NCBI RefSeq assembly: GCF_021044425.1
Contig: NZ_JAJNEC010000001.1
Location: 62,001-126,000, forward strand
Length of the DNA: 64,000 nucleotides
DNA from: Niabella pedocola
GTDB taxonomy: Bacteria; Bacteroidota; Bacteroidia; Chitinophagales; Chitinophagaceae
Direction: 5' to 3'
The translations under genes and the position numbers were made by a program. The notes under the pieces are model-generated. The model saw only the letters and a list, made by a program, of their open reading frames with translations. It did no database searches and was not told where the DNA came from. Each line of letters starts with the position of its first letter. The stretch's first letter is position 1. This document shows positions 34,854 to 43,583 of this stretch, in pieces.

Positions 34854-35855
34854 ATGGCAAAAACAGGAGAAGAAATACGGCAGCTAAATGAAAAGATCGT
34901 TGGAGCCGGCTATTTTGTAGATGCATTGCGCAAGGAGATCGGTCAGGTCATTGTAGGGCAGCATCATATGCTGGACCGCTTACTGATCGGGCTGCTCAGC
35001 AACGGACATGTGCTGCTGGAAGGTGTACCGGGACTGGCAAAGACGCTTACGATCAAATCCCTTGCTACGGCCATACAGGCCGATTTTAACCGGATCCAGT
35101 TTACGCCGGACCTGCTGCCGGCCGATGTGATCGGAACGCTGATCTATAACCAGCAGCAAAATGAATTTGTAGTACGCCGGGGACCCATTTTTGCAAATTT
35201 TATTCTTGCGGATGAAATCAACCGGGCGCCCGCAAAGGTACAGTCGGCACTGCTGGAGGCGATGCAGGAGCGGCAGGTGACCATTGGGGATCATACCTAT
35301 AAACTGGATGATCCCTTCCTGGTATTGGCTACCCAAAACCCGTTGGAGCAGGAGGGAACGTACCCGCTGCCGGAGGCCCAGGTAGACCGTTTTATCATGA
35401 AAGTGATCGTGCGCTATCCTGAAATGCAAGAGGAACAGCTCATCTTACGGCATAATGTGCAGGGAGAACGGCTGCCGCCCATCCGGCCGGTGGTGAACAT
35501 CCAGGAAATACTGGACGCCAAGAGCCTGGTACGCGACATATACCTCGATGAAAAAGTAGAACGGTATATCCTGGATATTGTATTTGCCACCCGTTACCCC
35601 GGACGTTATCAATTGGAAAAACTGACTCCCCTGATCTCATACGGTGCATCGCCCCGCGGAAGCATCAACCTGGCGCTGGCCGGAAAGGCGCAGGCCTTTT
35701 TAAACAAACGGGGCTTTGTGATCCCCGAGGACATCCGCAGTGTCATTTACGATGTGCTGCGGCACCGGATCGGGCTTACTTATGAAGCAGAAGCAGAAAA
35801 TATTGCTGCAGAAAATATTATTGATGAAGTGCTGAAAGCGGTGAATGTGCCGTAG
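34854..35855 (+). CDS. MoxR-family AAA+ ATPase
   Basis: 333-aa cytosolic AAA+ chaperone-like ATPase, which in Bat-type operons acts with DUF58 and VWA proteins. Start chosen at the ATG at 34854 (MAKTGEEIRQ), just after a low-complexity tract. Walker A is LLEGVPGLAKT (about 54-64), Walker B FILADEINRAP (about 116-126), and sensor 1 is VLATQNPLEQEGTYPLPEAQ (about 155-174). First gene of moxR / DUF58 / BatD-like / batA on the plus strand. Confidence 0.93.
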   Translation: MAKTGEEIRQLNEKIVGAGYFVDALRKEIGQVIVGQHHMLDRLLIGLLSNGHVLLEGVPGLAKTLTIKSLATAIQADFNRIQFTPDLLPADVIGTLIYNQQQNEFVVRRGPIFANFILADEINRAPAKVQSALLEAMQERQVTIGDHTYKLDDPFLVLATQNPLEQEGTYPLPEAQVDRFIMKVIVRYPEMQEEQLILRHNVQGERLPPIRPVVNIQEILDAKSLVRDIYLDEKVERYILDIVFATRYPGRYQLEKLTPLISYGASPRGSINLALAGKAQAFLNKRGFVIPEDIRSVIYDVLRHRIGLTYEAEAENIAAENIIDEVLKAVNVP

Positions 35856-35859
35856 GTGG

Positions 35860-35990
35860 AAATAGTGAGAAGTGAATGGGTGAATAGTGAATGATGAATA
35901 GTTAATAGTTAATGGATGTCTGGACGCTAAAGGCTGAATGCTGAAAGTTGAAGGCTGATAGCTCAAATCTGGAATCTCAAATCTCAAAAA
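35860..35990. repeat. Low-complexity tract between moxR and the DUF58 gene
   Basis: The spacer is built from GTGAATAG/TGAATGATGAATAG/TTAATAG-type units (35870-35915) followed by CTGAATGCTGAAAG and TCTCAAATCT units up to the DUF58 start. No promoter consensus stands out. It interrupts an otherwise compact operon. Confidence 0.75.
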
Positions 35991-35994
35991 ATCA

Positions 35995-36879
35995 TTGCGA
36001 ACACGCGAAGAAATATTAAAAAAGGTACGGGAGCTGGAGATCAAAAGCAAGAAGCTGGCAACAGAATTGTTCTCCGGTGAATATCATAGTGCCTTTAAGG
36101 GAAAGGGGATGTCATTTAAAGAAGTACGGGAATACATGCCCGGAGATGATGTGCGCTTTATCGATTGGAACGTATCCGCCCGGATCGGGCATCCGTACAG
36201 CAAGATCTTCGAAGAGGAACGGGAGCTAACGGTAATGCTGCTGATTGATATCAGCCGGAGCGGTTTGTTTGGAACCTCTTATGGCCGCAAACGGGATGTG
36301 GCTGCAGAGATTGCGGCGGTACTTTCTTTTTCCGCGGTTGCCAATGCCGATAAGGTGGGCGCGGTGTTTTACAGTGATAAAATAGAGCTGTACATTCCTC
36401 CCAAAAAGGGAAGACAGCATGCCTTATTTATCGTAAGGGAAATGCTGGGAGTGGAGCCTTCCGGCAAAGGGACCAGTACCGCTACGGCGATCCGTTTTTT
36501 AACCAACGCCATGAAGCAGGGATGCATCGCATTTGTATTAAGCGATTTTATTGATGCCAACTATGAAGATGCGCTGCGGGTGGCCGGGAAAAAGCATGAC
36601 CTCATCGGGATTAAATTATACGACCGGATGGATAAGGAATTGCCGGATGCGGGCCTGATTCAGTTAATGGATGCAGAAACGGGCGCGCTTCAGTGGGTAG
36701 ACTCCGGCAATGCTTATGTGCGTCGCAAATATGAAGAAGAATTTTTCAGGATCACGGCCTATTGCGCCGCCGTTTTTAAAAAAGCCAATAGCGACCTGTT
36801 GCACCTGAAAACCGGCGATGATTATATTCATGTATTGCGCCGCTTTTTTAAAAGCCGGGTTAAAGGCAGTATTAAATAA
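35995..36879 (+). CDS. DUF58 protein of the Bat-type operon
   Basis: 294-aa cytoplasmic DUF58/VWA-like protein. The family core SGEYHSAFKGKGMSFKEVRE (about 28-47), YMPGDDVRFIDWNVSARIGH (about 48-67) and YSKIFEEERELTVMLLIDIS (about 69-88) is intact. No ATG precedes the conserved region in frame, so a TTG start at 35995 (reading MRTREEILKKV) fits the family N-terminus best. Immediately upstream is the low-complexity spacer. Fifteen bp separate it from the next gene. Role: partner of MoxR in envelope stress or aerotolerance, inferred from the operon type. Confidence 0.87.
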   Translation: MRTREEILKKVRELEIKSKKLATELFSGEYHSAFKGKGMSFKEVREYMPGDDVRFIDWNVSARIGHPYSKIFEEERELTVMLLIDISRSGLFGTSYGRKRDVAAEIAAVLSFSAVANADKVGAVFYSDKIELYIPPKKGRQHALFIVREMLGVEPSGKGTSTATAIRFLTNAMKQGCIAFVLSDFIDANYEDALRVAGKKHDLIGIKLYDRMDKELPDAGLIQLMDAETGALQWVDSGNAYVRRKYEEEFFRITAYCAAVFKKANSDLLHLKTGDDYIHVLRRFFKSRVKGSIK

Positions 36880-36894
36880 AGAGTAAAACAAGGG

Positions 36895-37857
36895 ATGTTT
36901 AAGAAAGGAGCCTGGATCATTGGGGTATTGTATCTGCTGACAGTGGGGCTGCATGCTTCGCTTTACGCGCAGGGACCTACGGTTACTGCTTCTGTAGACA
37001 AGAATAAGATACTGCTTGGAGAACCTGTTTTACTGACCCTGGAAATACGGGCCCCGGCCGCTGATAAGGTGCAACCGCTTAAACTGGACTCCATTCCTCA
37101 TTTTGAGTTCTTATCAAAAGACAGTATTGCAAAAGAAGATACGGACGGTCAACAGGTGATACGGCAGTATTTCCGGATCACCAGTTTTGATTCCGGCCGC
37201 TGGGCCATTCCGCCGATTGTGCTCAGTGCTGAAGCAAAAACGGCTTCTATCTTAATGGATGTGGTATTTACCGATCCGTTTGATCCCAGCCAGCCCTATC
37301 ATGATATACAGGACATCCGGTCCGTACCGTTTAAACTGGGAAAGCAGTTTGAAAAATGGTGGTACATGGTTGCGTTGTTGCTGATCATGATCACGCTGGC
37401 CGTATACTGGATGACCGGAGAGAAGAGGCCCCGCGCGGAGGCGAAGGTTTACAAAAGTGCCTATGCCAGGGCCAAACAGCAACTGGAGGCGCTGAAAGCA
37501 TCCAAGGTGCCGGAGAACCGCTTTTATGCCCGGTTGGTGGAGATCCTGCGGGCTTTTTTATCCGAGCGGGCCGGCGTAAACTCGTTACAGCAAACTTCCG
37601 GAGACCTTGTTGAAAAAATAAAACCGCTGTTTACCGACGAATCGCTTTATCATAGCCTGGAACAGGTACTGGCACTCTGTGACCTGGTAAAATTTGCCCA
37701 ATACGACCCGGAAGACGCAGAAGCACAGTCTGCGTATGAAGTGATCCAGAAGGGCGTTGATCATATTGAAGAGGGCATCCGGCATGCCGCTAAATTAAAA
37801 AAAGAAGAACGCGCACATTCCGTAACGGAGTCCGGCGAAGTGATCCATAAAAAATGA
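36895..37857 (+). CDS. BatD-like / DUF4381-like membrane protein
   Basis: 320-aa protein: signal peptide (about 1-25, ending LYAQ), a beta-rich periplasmic part (about 28-150; VTASVDKNKILLGEPVLLTL is the usual BatD opening), one TM helix (about 160-178), and a helical cytoplasmic C-terminus (about 185-300) with RAKQQLEALKASKVPENRFY and the DUF4381-style YARLVEILRAFLSER. Its stop overlaps the batA start by 4 bp (ATGA), showing translational coupling. Exact family assignment is tentative. Confidence 0.75.
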   Translation: MFKKGAWIIGVLYLLTVGLHASLYAQGPTVTASVDKNKILLGEPVLLTLEIRAPAADKVQPLKLDSIPHFEFLSKDSIAKEDTDGQQVIRQYFRITSFDSGRWAIPPIVLSAEAKTASILMDVVFTDPFDPSQPYHDIQDIRSVPFKLGKQFEKWWYMVALLLIMITLAVYWMTGEKRPRAEAKVYKSAYARAKQQLEALKASKVPENRFYARLVEILRAFLSERAGVNSLQQTSGDLVEKIKPLFTDESLYHSLEQVLALCDLVKFAQYDPEDAEAQSAYEVIQKGVDHIEEGIRHAAKLKKEERAHSVTESGEVIHKK

Positions 37858-38852
37858 TTTACGACTGGTTACAAAATATAAAATTTATCTGGCCGGAGAA
37901 TTTTATTTTCCTGGCACTGATCCCGTTTTTGATTGCCCAGTATATCAAGAACGGAAGGCGCGGTAAAGGTGCAATCCTCACCTCCGGGCTCCAGGCAAAA
38001 ATACCCGGAACCTTCCGGACGCGGTTCCGGCACCTGCCCTTTATATTGCGGCTGATCGGAATTGCTTGTCTTGTAACCGCACTGGCAAGGCCGCAGCATC
38101 AACAGGAACTGACCCGCAGTGAAGGCGAAGGGATCGATATCATGCTGGTGATGGATGTAAGCGGAAGTATGCTGACGCAGGATATCAAACCCCGTCGGTT
38201 TACGGTGGCCAAGGAAGTGGCCATCGAATTTGTAAAGAGCCGGCCAACGGATCGCATCGGCCTGGTTATCTTTTCGGGCGAAGCCTTTACAAAAGTACCC
38301 CTGACACCGGATAAAGCTACCTTGCTCGATCAGCTGATGCGGCTAAAAGTGATGGACGACGGATACCTAGAACCGGGTACCCTCATCGGTGAAGGACTGG
38401 CTACGGCTGTAAACCGCATCAGTAAGGGCAGCAGTAAAACAAAGGTGATCATCTTGCTGACCGATGGTAAAGAAGACGCACCACCAACGCGTATCATTGA
38501 TCCGGATATGGCATTGGAGATCGCCAAGGCAAATAAGGTGCGGGTATACTGTATCGGTTTGGGTGTAAGCGAATTTACTGAAGAACAAATGGCATCCGGT
38601 GTGCGGAATTTCCTGGATGAAGACCTGTTAAAAAAGATCGCCGGCCAAACCGGCGGGCAATACTATCATGCGGTAGACAAAACTTCGCTGCAGGCGATTT
38701 ATAACCAGATCGATAAACTGGAAAAGACAAAAGTAGAGATCATCCGGTATAAACAAACCGAAGAAATGTTCCTGCCGCTGGTGCTTGCGGCACTGGCCCT
38801 GTTGCTGATCGAAGTGCTGCTGCGGTACACCTGGTTTAAACGCTTTCCATAA
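37854..38852 (+). CDS. BatA-like von Willebrand factor A membrane protein
   Basis: 332-aa inner-membrane protein with two N-terminal TM segments (about 13-30 and 60-78), a VWA domain (about 95-290) and a C-terminal TM (about 305-322). The MIDAS metal site is complete: DVSGS (101-105), the Thr in FSGEAFTKVPLT (about 143-150) and Asp in LLTDGKEDAPP (about 200-210). In Bacteroidota BatA is normally followed by a second VWA protein (BatB) and TPR/BatC and BatD proteins. Here the operon ends after batA. Confidence 0.9.
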   Translation: MIYDWLQNIKFIWPENFIFLALIPFLIAQYIKNGRRGKGAILTSGLQAKIPGTFRTRFRHLPFILRLIGIACLVTALARPQHQQELTRSEGEGIDIMLVMDVSGSMLTQDIKPRRFTVAKEVAIEFVKSRPTDRIGLVIFSGEAFTKVPLTPDKATLLDQLMRLKVMDDGYLEPGTLIGEGLATAVNRISKGSSKTKVIILLTDGKEDAPPTRIIDPDMALEIAKANKVRVYCIGLGVSEFTEEQMASGVRNFLDEDLLKKIAGQTGGQYYHAVDKTSLQAIYNQIDKLEKTKVEIIRYKQTEEMFLPLVLAALALLLIEVLLRYTWFKRFP

Positions 38853-39099
38853 TGCGGGTGCTGTTTCCGGCAAATCGCAGGGGTTATGGTTGGTAAATGA
38901 TCCGCGCCGATCAGCGGATAAAACAGTTGTGCCCGGTTTCCCGATCCCCGTTTTTTATTTTAAATAAATGTTCATTTATTGGAACAATTCCGGAGTTTTG
39001 GTATCTTCAGGAAGTATTTCAGTGATTGAAGTAGCGCAAGACTTATGAGGCGATCGTGTTTTTTTGACGTCGTTTATTCATCTTTAAAACATAAATCAT
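38853..39099 (+). promoter_or_regulatory. aqpZ upstream region with palindrome
   Basis: A perfect palindrome AATAAATG-TT-CATTTATT sits at 38963-38980, followed by TTTTGGTATCTTCAGG, a near -7 sequence. The arrangement suggests an operator or A+T-rich UP-like element for aqpZ, whose ATG is at 39100. No regulator gene is adjacent. Confidence 0.35.
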
Positions 39100-39813
39100 A
39101 TGAAAGTAACTGCTGTATCGAAGTTCTTTGCAGAACTGATCGGAACCATGGTATTGGTGCTTATGGGATGCGGAAGCGCTGTAATTGCGGGGGCAGACGG
39201 CACAACCGGCGTTGGTTTGCTGGGTATTGCCTTTGCCTTTGGCTTAAGCGTGGTAGCAATGGCTTATGCGATCGGACATATATCCGGTTGTCATATTAAC
39301 CCGGCGATCTCCATTGCCATGGTGGCAGCGGGACGGATGAAGGCTGGTGAAGCGGCCTATTATATTTTAGCCCAGATCATCGGTGCCATCATCGGCGCCG
39401 CCATTTTATCGCTTATTGCAAGCGGAAAAGCAGAGTACCTGGGCGGACTGGGCCAAAACGGGTATGGTGATTTTTCTCCGCAAAAATATACTCTTCAAAG
39501 CGGTCTGATTGCAGAGATCATCTTTACGTTCATCTTTCTGCTGGTGATCCTCGGGTCTACTTCAACAAAAAACATCAATGGAGGCTTTGCAGGTCTGAGT
39601 ATCGGGCTGAGCCTCGTGCTGATCCATATTGTGGGCATACCCATTACTGGTGTTTCTGTAAACCCGGCACGTAGCATCGGACCCGCATTGCTTAAAGGTG
39701 GGGAAGCACTGAGCCAGGTTTGGTTATTTATTGTTGCCCCCATTGCCGGGGCCATTCTTGCGGCCATTGTATGGAGCTTATTGCTGGAACGGCCGGATCG
39801 CAAAACCGCCTGA
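39100..39813 (+). CDS. aqpZ: Aquaporin Z
   Basis: 237-aa inner-membrane water channel of the MIP family. Six TM helices and two half-helices with the NPA motifs: SGCHINPAISIAM (about 64-76) and GVSVNPARSIGPAL (about 184-197). The second NPA is followed by ArgSerIle, giving the selectivity-filter Arg of water-specific aquaporins, and the His in helix 5 (LIHIVGIPITG) is also of AqpZ type rather than GlpF. Monocistronic. Confidence 0.95.
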   Translation: MKVTAVSKFFAELIGTMVLVLMGCGSAVIAGADGTTGVGLLGIAFAFGLSVVAMAYAIGHISGCHINPAISIAMVAAGRMKAGEAAYYILAQIIGAIIGAAILSLIASGKAEYLGGLGQNGYGDFSPQKYTLQSGLIAEIIFTFIFLLVILGSTSTKNINGGFAGLSIGLSLVLIHIVGIPITGVSVNPARSIGPALLKGGEALSQVWLFIVAPIAGAILAAIVWSLLLERPDRKTA

Positions 39814-40137
39814 TCAAAAAAAAAGATCGGATACGATCTCCGGGTGTACCCGGAAAATGCCGGGAGCAAACCGGTATAAACAGCCTCATTGTGCAGTCTA
39901 TTGTGCGATGCGGCTGTTTGTTTATACGGCAATGCCATGATCGTTGAACGTTTTGCGGCCTGTGTTGCCGTATTGCAGCAACTTACATCCCCGGGGAATA
40001 ATCTGTATAGCCCGGCCGGTTAACCGGAAAATGGGAAAGCCGCTTAATATATTGAAAGACGGGAATGATTTGCCAACGCGGCCATGTAATAAACAATGCC
40101 GGTCATGGTAGGCCGCTTCAGCTATTCATGTCTTTTT
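39814..40137. other. Intergenic region between convergent genes with imperfect inverted repeat
   Basis: No gene. Short hairpins GATCG-GATA-CGATC (39824-39837) and CCGGGT-GT-ACCCGG (39840-39853) follow the aqpZ stop. GTATAAACAGCC (39874-39885) and GGCTGTTTGTTTATAC (39912-39927) form an imperfect inverted repeat with a 26-nt centre and a 4-nt bulge. Confidence 0.5.
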
Positions 40138-42384
40138 TTATAACATACCCAATTGCTGCCAAAGCTGGAAAAATCGCTGATCGCCTGGGTAGAACCGTTT
40201 AAGGGTTTCGGCATAAGGTTTGGCGGCGGCCGGGTTGTTCTGTTGCAGGTGCAGCACACAAAGCGCATAATTGATGTCTGCATCAGCAGGCGCCAGCTGC
40301 AGCCCCTTCAGGTACTGTTGTTCCGCCTCTTTATATTGTTGCCGTTGCTGCAATAAAATGGCGTAGTTATAATACACCCTGGGATTTGGTGTTTTGAGTT
40401 CAATGGCCTTCTTTAAACTTTTTTCAACATTATCCGGCTGGTTCAGCTCATTATACAGCAGCGCAAGATTAAAATAAATCCGGTCGTTTTTAGGATCGAT
40501 CCGGGCCGCTTCTTCCAGGGTTTTTAACGCTGCCTGGTTATTGCCTTTAATATTATAAACGGTTGAGAGGTTCAGCCGTGCGTAGTTCATCTGGTTGTCT
40601 TTCTGCAACCCTTTCAAGTAAAAAGATTCGGCTTTATCATAGTTCTTCAGCTTTAAAAAGTAATCGGCCGCCATAATATTGCCCGATGCAAAATCCGTTT
40701 GATAAAGCACATGGTCGTTGAGCTCGGCCAATGCATTGGTATAACCGGTTCCCAGGCCCGCGATCAGGTCGGCATCATTGGCACCCAGCACCAGGTTGGC
40801 TGCAGCAATGCGCACCGCCCTCACTTTATCGGTTAGCATCTCCTGTATCGCATCCCGCCAAAGGGCAGGGGCAAAATTATTTAAACCGGTAACCGCCCGG
40901 TAGCGCACCTGGGCATCTTTATTATGAAGCTCCCGGAGCACACCGGCAACCGGGTTGTCGCCGCCCTGAACACCCGATAAATAATGCACTGCTGTGGCCT
41001 GGATGATCGGCGGGGTGGCTGTATCCTGTATCAGTTTGATCAGGTGGGCCTGGCTGCCGGCATCCATTTTACTCCCGGGGATCAGGTCTTCTGCAAAATG
41101 ATAGGCGCGTGCAGGGCCATACCATTTATTAACGGCAGCTTCTGCCCAGCTGGCAGACTTGTTGGTATGGCAGTTGTTGCAGGCATTAGGAGTACCGTAT
41201 TTTACCGAAAGATCGGGGCGCGGTACACGGAAGGTATGATCGTGCCGCCAGTCGTTGCCCATATAAAACTTGCCCGGCATATGACAGTTCTTACATTCGG
41301 CACCAGCCGTATTTACAGCGTGAAAGGTATGTGCCGGCGCATCGTATTTTTTGTCGTGGCATTGCAGGCAGGCCCCGTTGCCGGCGATCAGCAGTTTGCC
41401 GGTATGGGGGTTATGACAGTTGCTGCATTTAACCCCATGCTTGTACATCTTGCTTTGAAGAAAGGACGCGTACGTATAATCTTCGTCGTCTGCCTGTCCG
41501 TCTGCATGAAAGAATTCGGTGGATGGGATCTCCGGGAGATAGTCATCCAGGAGCTCGGTGCTGTTTTTCAGATCGGCACTGATATTTCCTTTGCGGGCAT
41601 GACAGGGGAAGCAGGTCTGGATCTCTGCCAGCTGACTGCTGTTTTTAGGGGCTCGCAGGTAGGAACCGGCCTGTTTATCTCCGTGTTTGTAATCGCTGCC
41701 GTTCACATAGTCAATATGCTGTTTGGCCGGTCCGTGACAAGCCTCGCAGCTTACGGTGAGCACACTGTAGGTGGTATTATAGCTATCGGTTTCGGTGTTG
41801 TAGTTCTTTTTTAAATTGGTACTATGGCATTCCGCGCACATGGTGTTCCAGTTTTGCCCGTTGCCGGTCCAGTGCAGCCAGTCGTTGGCCGCAAGCTTCT
41901 GACCGGCATACTGGTGAAACCATTTTTTGTCTTTGCTGTTCCAGGATTGTCGGGTGGCCTGCATGCGGCCCCGGTCAAATTCCACCAGGTATTGCTGCAG
42001 GGGATAGTATCCGAATGTGTATTTGATCTCATAGTCATGCAGCTTTCCGTCCGGGCCTTCCGTATTGATAAAGAATTTGCCGTCCTTCTTAAAAAAACGG
42101 GAGGTAACGCCATCGGCGGAATAGGAAGTGTTGTTAAAGTTGCCCAATACTGTAGAGTCATTGGCGGGCTGCATGGCTTTAAAATGATCCGAAAGCTGCC
42201 ATTGGTCATGTTCGCTTTTATGACAGCTGATACAGGCCGCATCTCCCACATAGTCATTGGCCACCTGCGTTTCCCTGCTTTTTTTATCCGGTTGTGAGCA
42301 CCGTACAATGATCAGGCTGCCCAGGAAAAACAACAGGATCGAAGAAAGCACAAGAACGGTCTTTTTGTGATGCGTCCACCTCAT
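40138..42384 (-). CDS. Eight-haem c-type cytochrome lipoprotein with TPR domain
   Basis: 748-aa exported multihaem cytochrome. Start taken at the ATG at 42384 (MRWTHHKKTV), giving a signal/anchor whose lipobox-like end IIVRC could be lipidated. Eight CxxCH haem sites are visible in order: CISCH, CAECH, CEACH, CFPCH, CSNCH, CLQCH, CKNCH and CNNCH, spanning about residues 45-400. The pattern resembles the cytochrome c554/DmsE-like doubled-CxxCH group. A HEAT-like helical part (about 430-545) and about four TPRs (about 560-740, e.g. NYARLNLSTVYNIKGNNQAA) follow. No quinol oxidase or reductase gene is nearby, so its electron partner is unknown. Confidence 0.88.
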   Translation of the reverse strand: MRWTHHKKTVLVLSSILLFFLGSLIIVRCSQPDKKSRETQVANDYVGDAACISCHKSEHDQWQLSDHFKAMQPANDSTVLGNFNNTSYSADGVTSRFFKKDGKFFINTEGPDGKLHDYEIKYTFGYYPLQQYLVEFDRGRMQATRQSWNSKDKKWFHQYAGQKLAANDWLHWTGNGQNWNTMCAECHSTNLKKNYNTETDSYNTTYSVLTVSCEACHGPAKQHIDYVNGSDYKHGDKQAGSYLRAPKNSSQLAEIQTCFPCHARKGNISADLKNSTELLDDYLPEIPSTEFFHADGQADDEDYTYASFLQSKMYKHGVKCSNCHNPHTGKLLIAGNGACLQCHDKKYDAPAHTFHAVNTAGAECKNCHMPGKFYMGNDWRHDHTFRVPRPDLSVKYGTPNACNNCHTNKSASWAEAAVNKWYGPARAYHFAEDLIPGSKMDAGSQAHLIKLIQDTATPPIIQATAVHYLSGVQGGDNPVAGVLRELHNKDAQVRYRAVTGLNNFAPALWRDAIQEMLTDKVRAVRIAAANLVLGANDADLIAGLGTGYTNALAELNDHVLYQTDFASGNIMAADYFLKLKNYDKAESFYLKGLQKDNQMNYARLNLSTVYNIKGNNQAALKTLEEAARIDPKNDRIYFNLALLYNELNQPDNVEKSLKKAIELKTPNPRVYYNYAILLQQRQQYKEAEQQYLKGLQLAPADADINYALCVLHLQQNNPAAAKPYAETLKRFYPGDQRFFQLWQQLGML

Positions 42385-42680
42385 AGGGAACAAATATAAG
42401 TATCCGTTTGCAGCTTTCAGACTTCGGCTTTCAGATTTCAGCCCGGGCGCCCGCCAAATCGGAAATACCGAATCTTGATACAATGTCGTTTGTCTAAGTG
42501 ATTTTTTTTATAATTGCCGCTGATTCGCTGATTGCGCCTGCGGCGCTTCGCTTCGATATTGTTGAGTACCATTAAAGCCTGCACCAGATCTGCGCATCTG
42601 CAGCCTTAACCCAACCGACATTGATTCTTATCTCAAGTCTGGAATCTCGAATCTCAAGTCTGAAAGCTGAAATCTGACCG
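42385..42680. repeat. Intergenic region with dispersed repeat words
   Basis: Contains GCCGCTGATTCGCTGAT (42516-42532), the exact reverse complement of a 17-nt word in each unit of the 25.4-26.1 kb array, then CAGATCTGCGCATCTGCAGC, and at 42629-42678 a tract of AATCTCAAGTCTGGAATCTC-type units up to the endonuclease V stop. No gene seen. Confidence 0.7.
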
Positions 42681-43358
42681 CTACCGGCTTCCCTTTACCC
42701 GCTCCTGGTTCACCAGCATATGCGCCAGCCGTGTAGGCTCGGGGATACGGTATTTACCGCAGCATCGGGTAATGATCTCCAGGCTTTGATCCATGCCCAC
42801 TCTATTTCCAGGGGATACGAATACCGGGTTGCAGTTGGGTTTGGTACGCAAAACAGTACCGATCTGCTCCTGTTTATCAAATAAAGGAGCCTGGTCAAAA
42901 CGATGATTGCCCGGCTCCTGGTATACGCCTGTAAGACGGGTTTTGGCACATCCGATGGTGGGCTGGTTCATTATAAGACCAAAATGCGTGGCGATGCCCA
43001 GCCGCCGGGGATGTGCAATGCCATGGCCATCCAGCACCAGGATATCGGGTTTCAAGGTCAGTGCATCCCAGGCTTTTAACAGTGCCGGTACCTCCCGGAA
43101 TGCCAGTAGCCCGGAAATGTAGGGGAATTGTACCGTACAGGTAACCGATGCATGCGCCTGTACCACCATTTCAGGATACTTCAGTACAACGATGCCCGCA
43201 TATACCGTTGTTTCAAATTTATTAAATGATATGTCGGCTCCGCCGATATACCGGACCGGTGTGGTAAGCGGCGTGCAATCTATTTTTTCGCGTAATTCCT
43301 TTTGAAGCGCAACTGCCTCAGAGGGGGTGAGGTTATCGTAAAACTCGGGTGTAATCAT
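42681..43358 (-). CDS. nfi: Endonuclease V (deoxyinosine 3'-endonuclease)
   Basis: 225-aa repair nuclease that cuts the second phosphodiester 3' of deoxyinosine. The metal-binding acids sit in IGGADISFNKFETTVYAG (about 38-55) and ILVLDGHGIAHPRRLGIATH (about 106-125); the substrate wedge (PYISGLLAFREVPALLKAW, about 77-95) and PTIGCAKTRLTG (about 134-145) are also typical. Length is standard. Stands alone on the minus strand. Confidence 0.95.
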   Translation of the reverse strand: MITPEFYDNLTPSEAVALQKELREKIDCTPLTTPVRYIGGADISFNKFETTVYAGIVVLKYPEMVVQAHASVTCTVQFPYISGLLAFREVPALLKAWDALTLKPDILVLDGHGIAHPRRLGIATHFGLIMNQPTIGCAKTRLTGVYQEPGNHRFDQAPLFDKQEQIGTVLRTKPNCNPVFVSPGNRVGMDQSLEIITRCCGKYRIPEPTRLAHMLVNQERVKGSR

Positions 43359-43583
43359 GTGTTAAAGATACGGCATTTGCCGGGCCGGTGCAACGTTGCA
43401 GTATAAAGCCTTCGAAGCGTTGAATACTGCTCAGGAACGGGCTTTCTTAAATCAGGGGCTATGTTGTTTGCATCGTTTGCCATGTATTGTTTTTAACCGG
43501 AGCGGATGCAATGCAGAAAGCGAAAGTTGCGGCAGATAGGAGGCAAAATCTGCGATCAGCGGGAATGCCGGGGAGCAGGCCGG

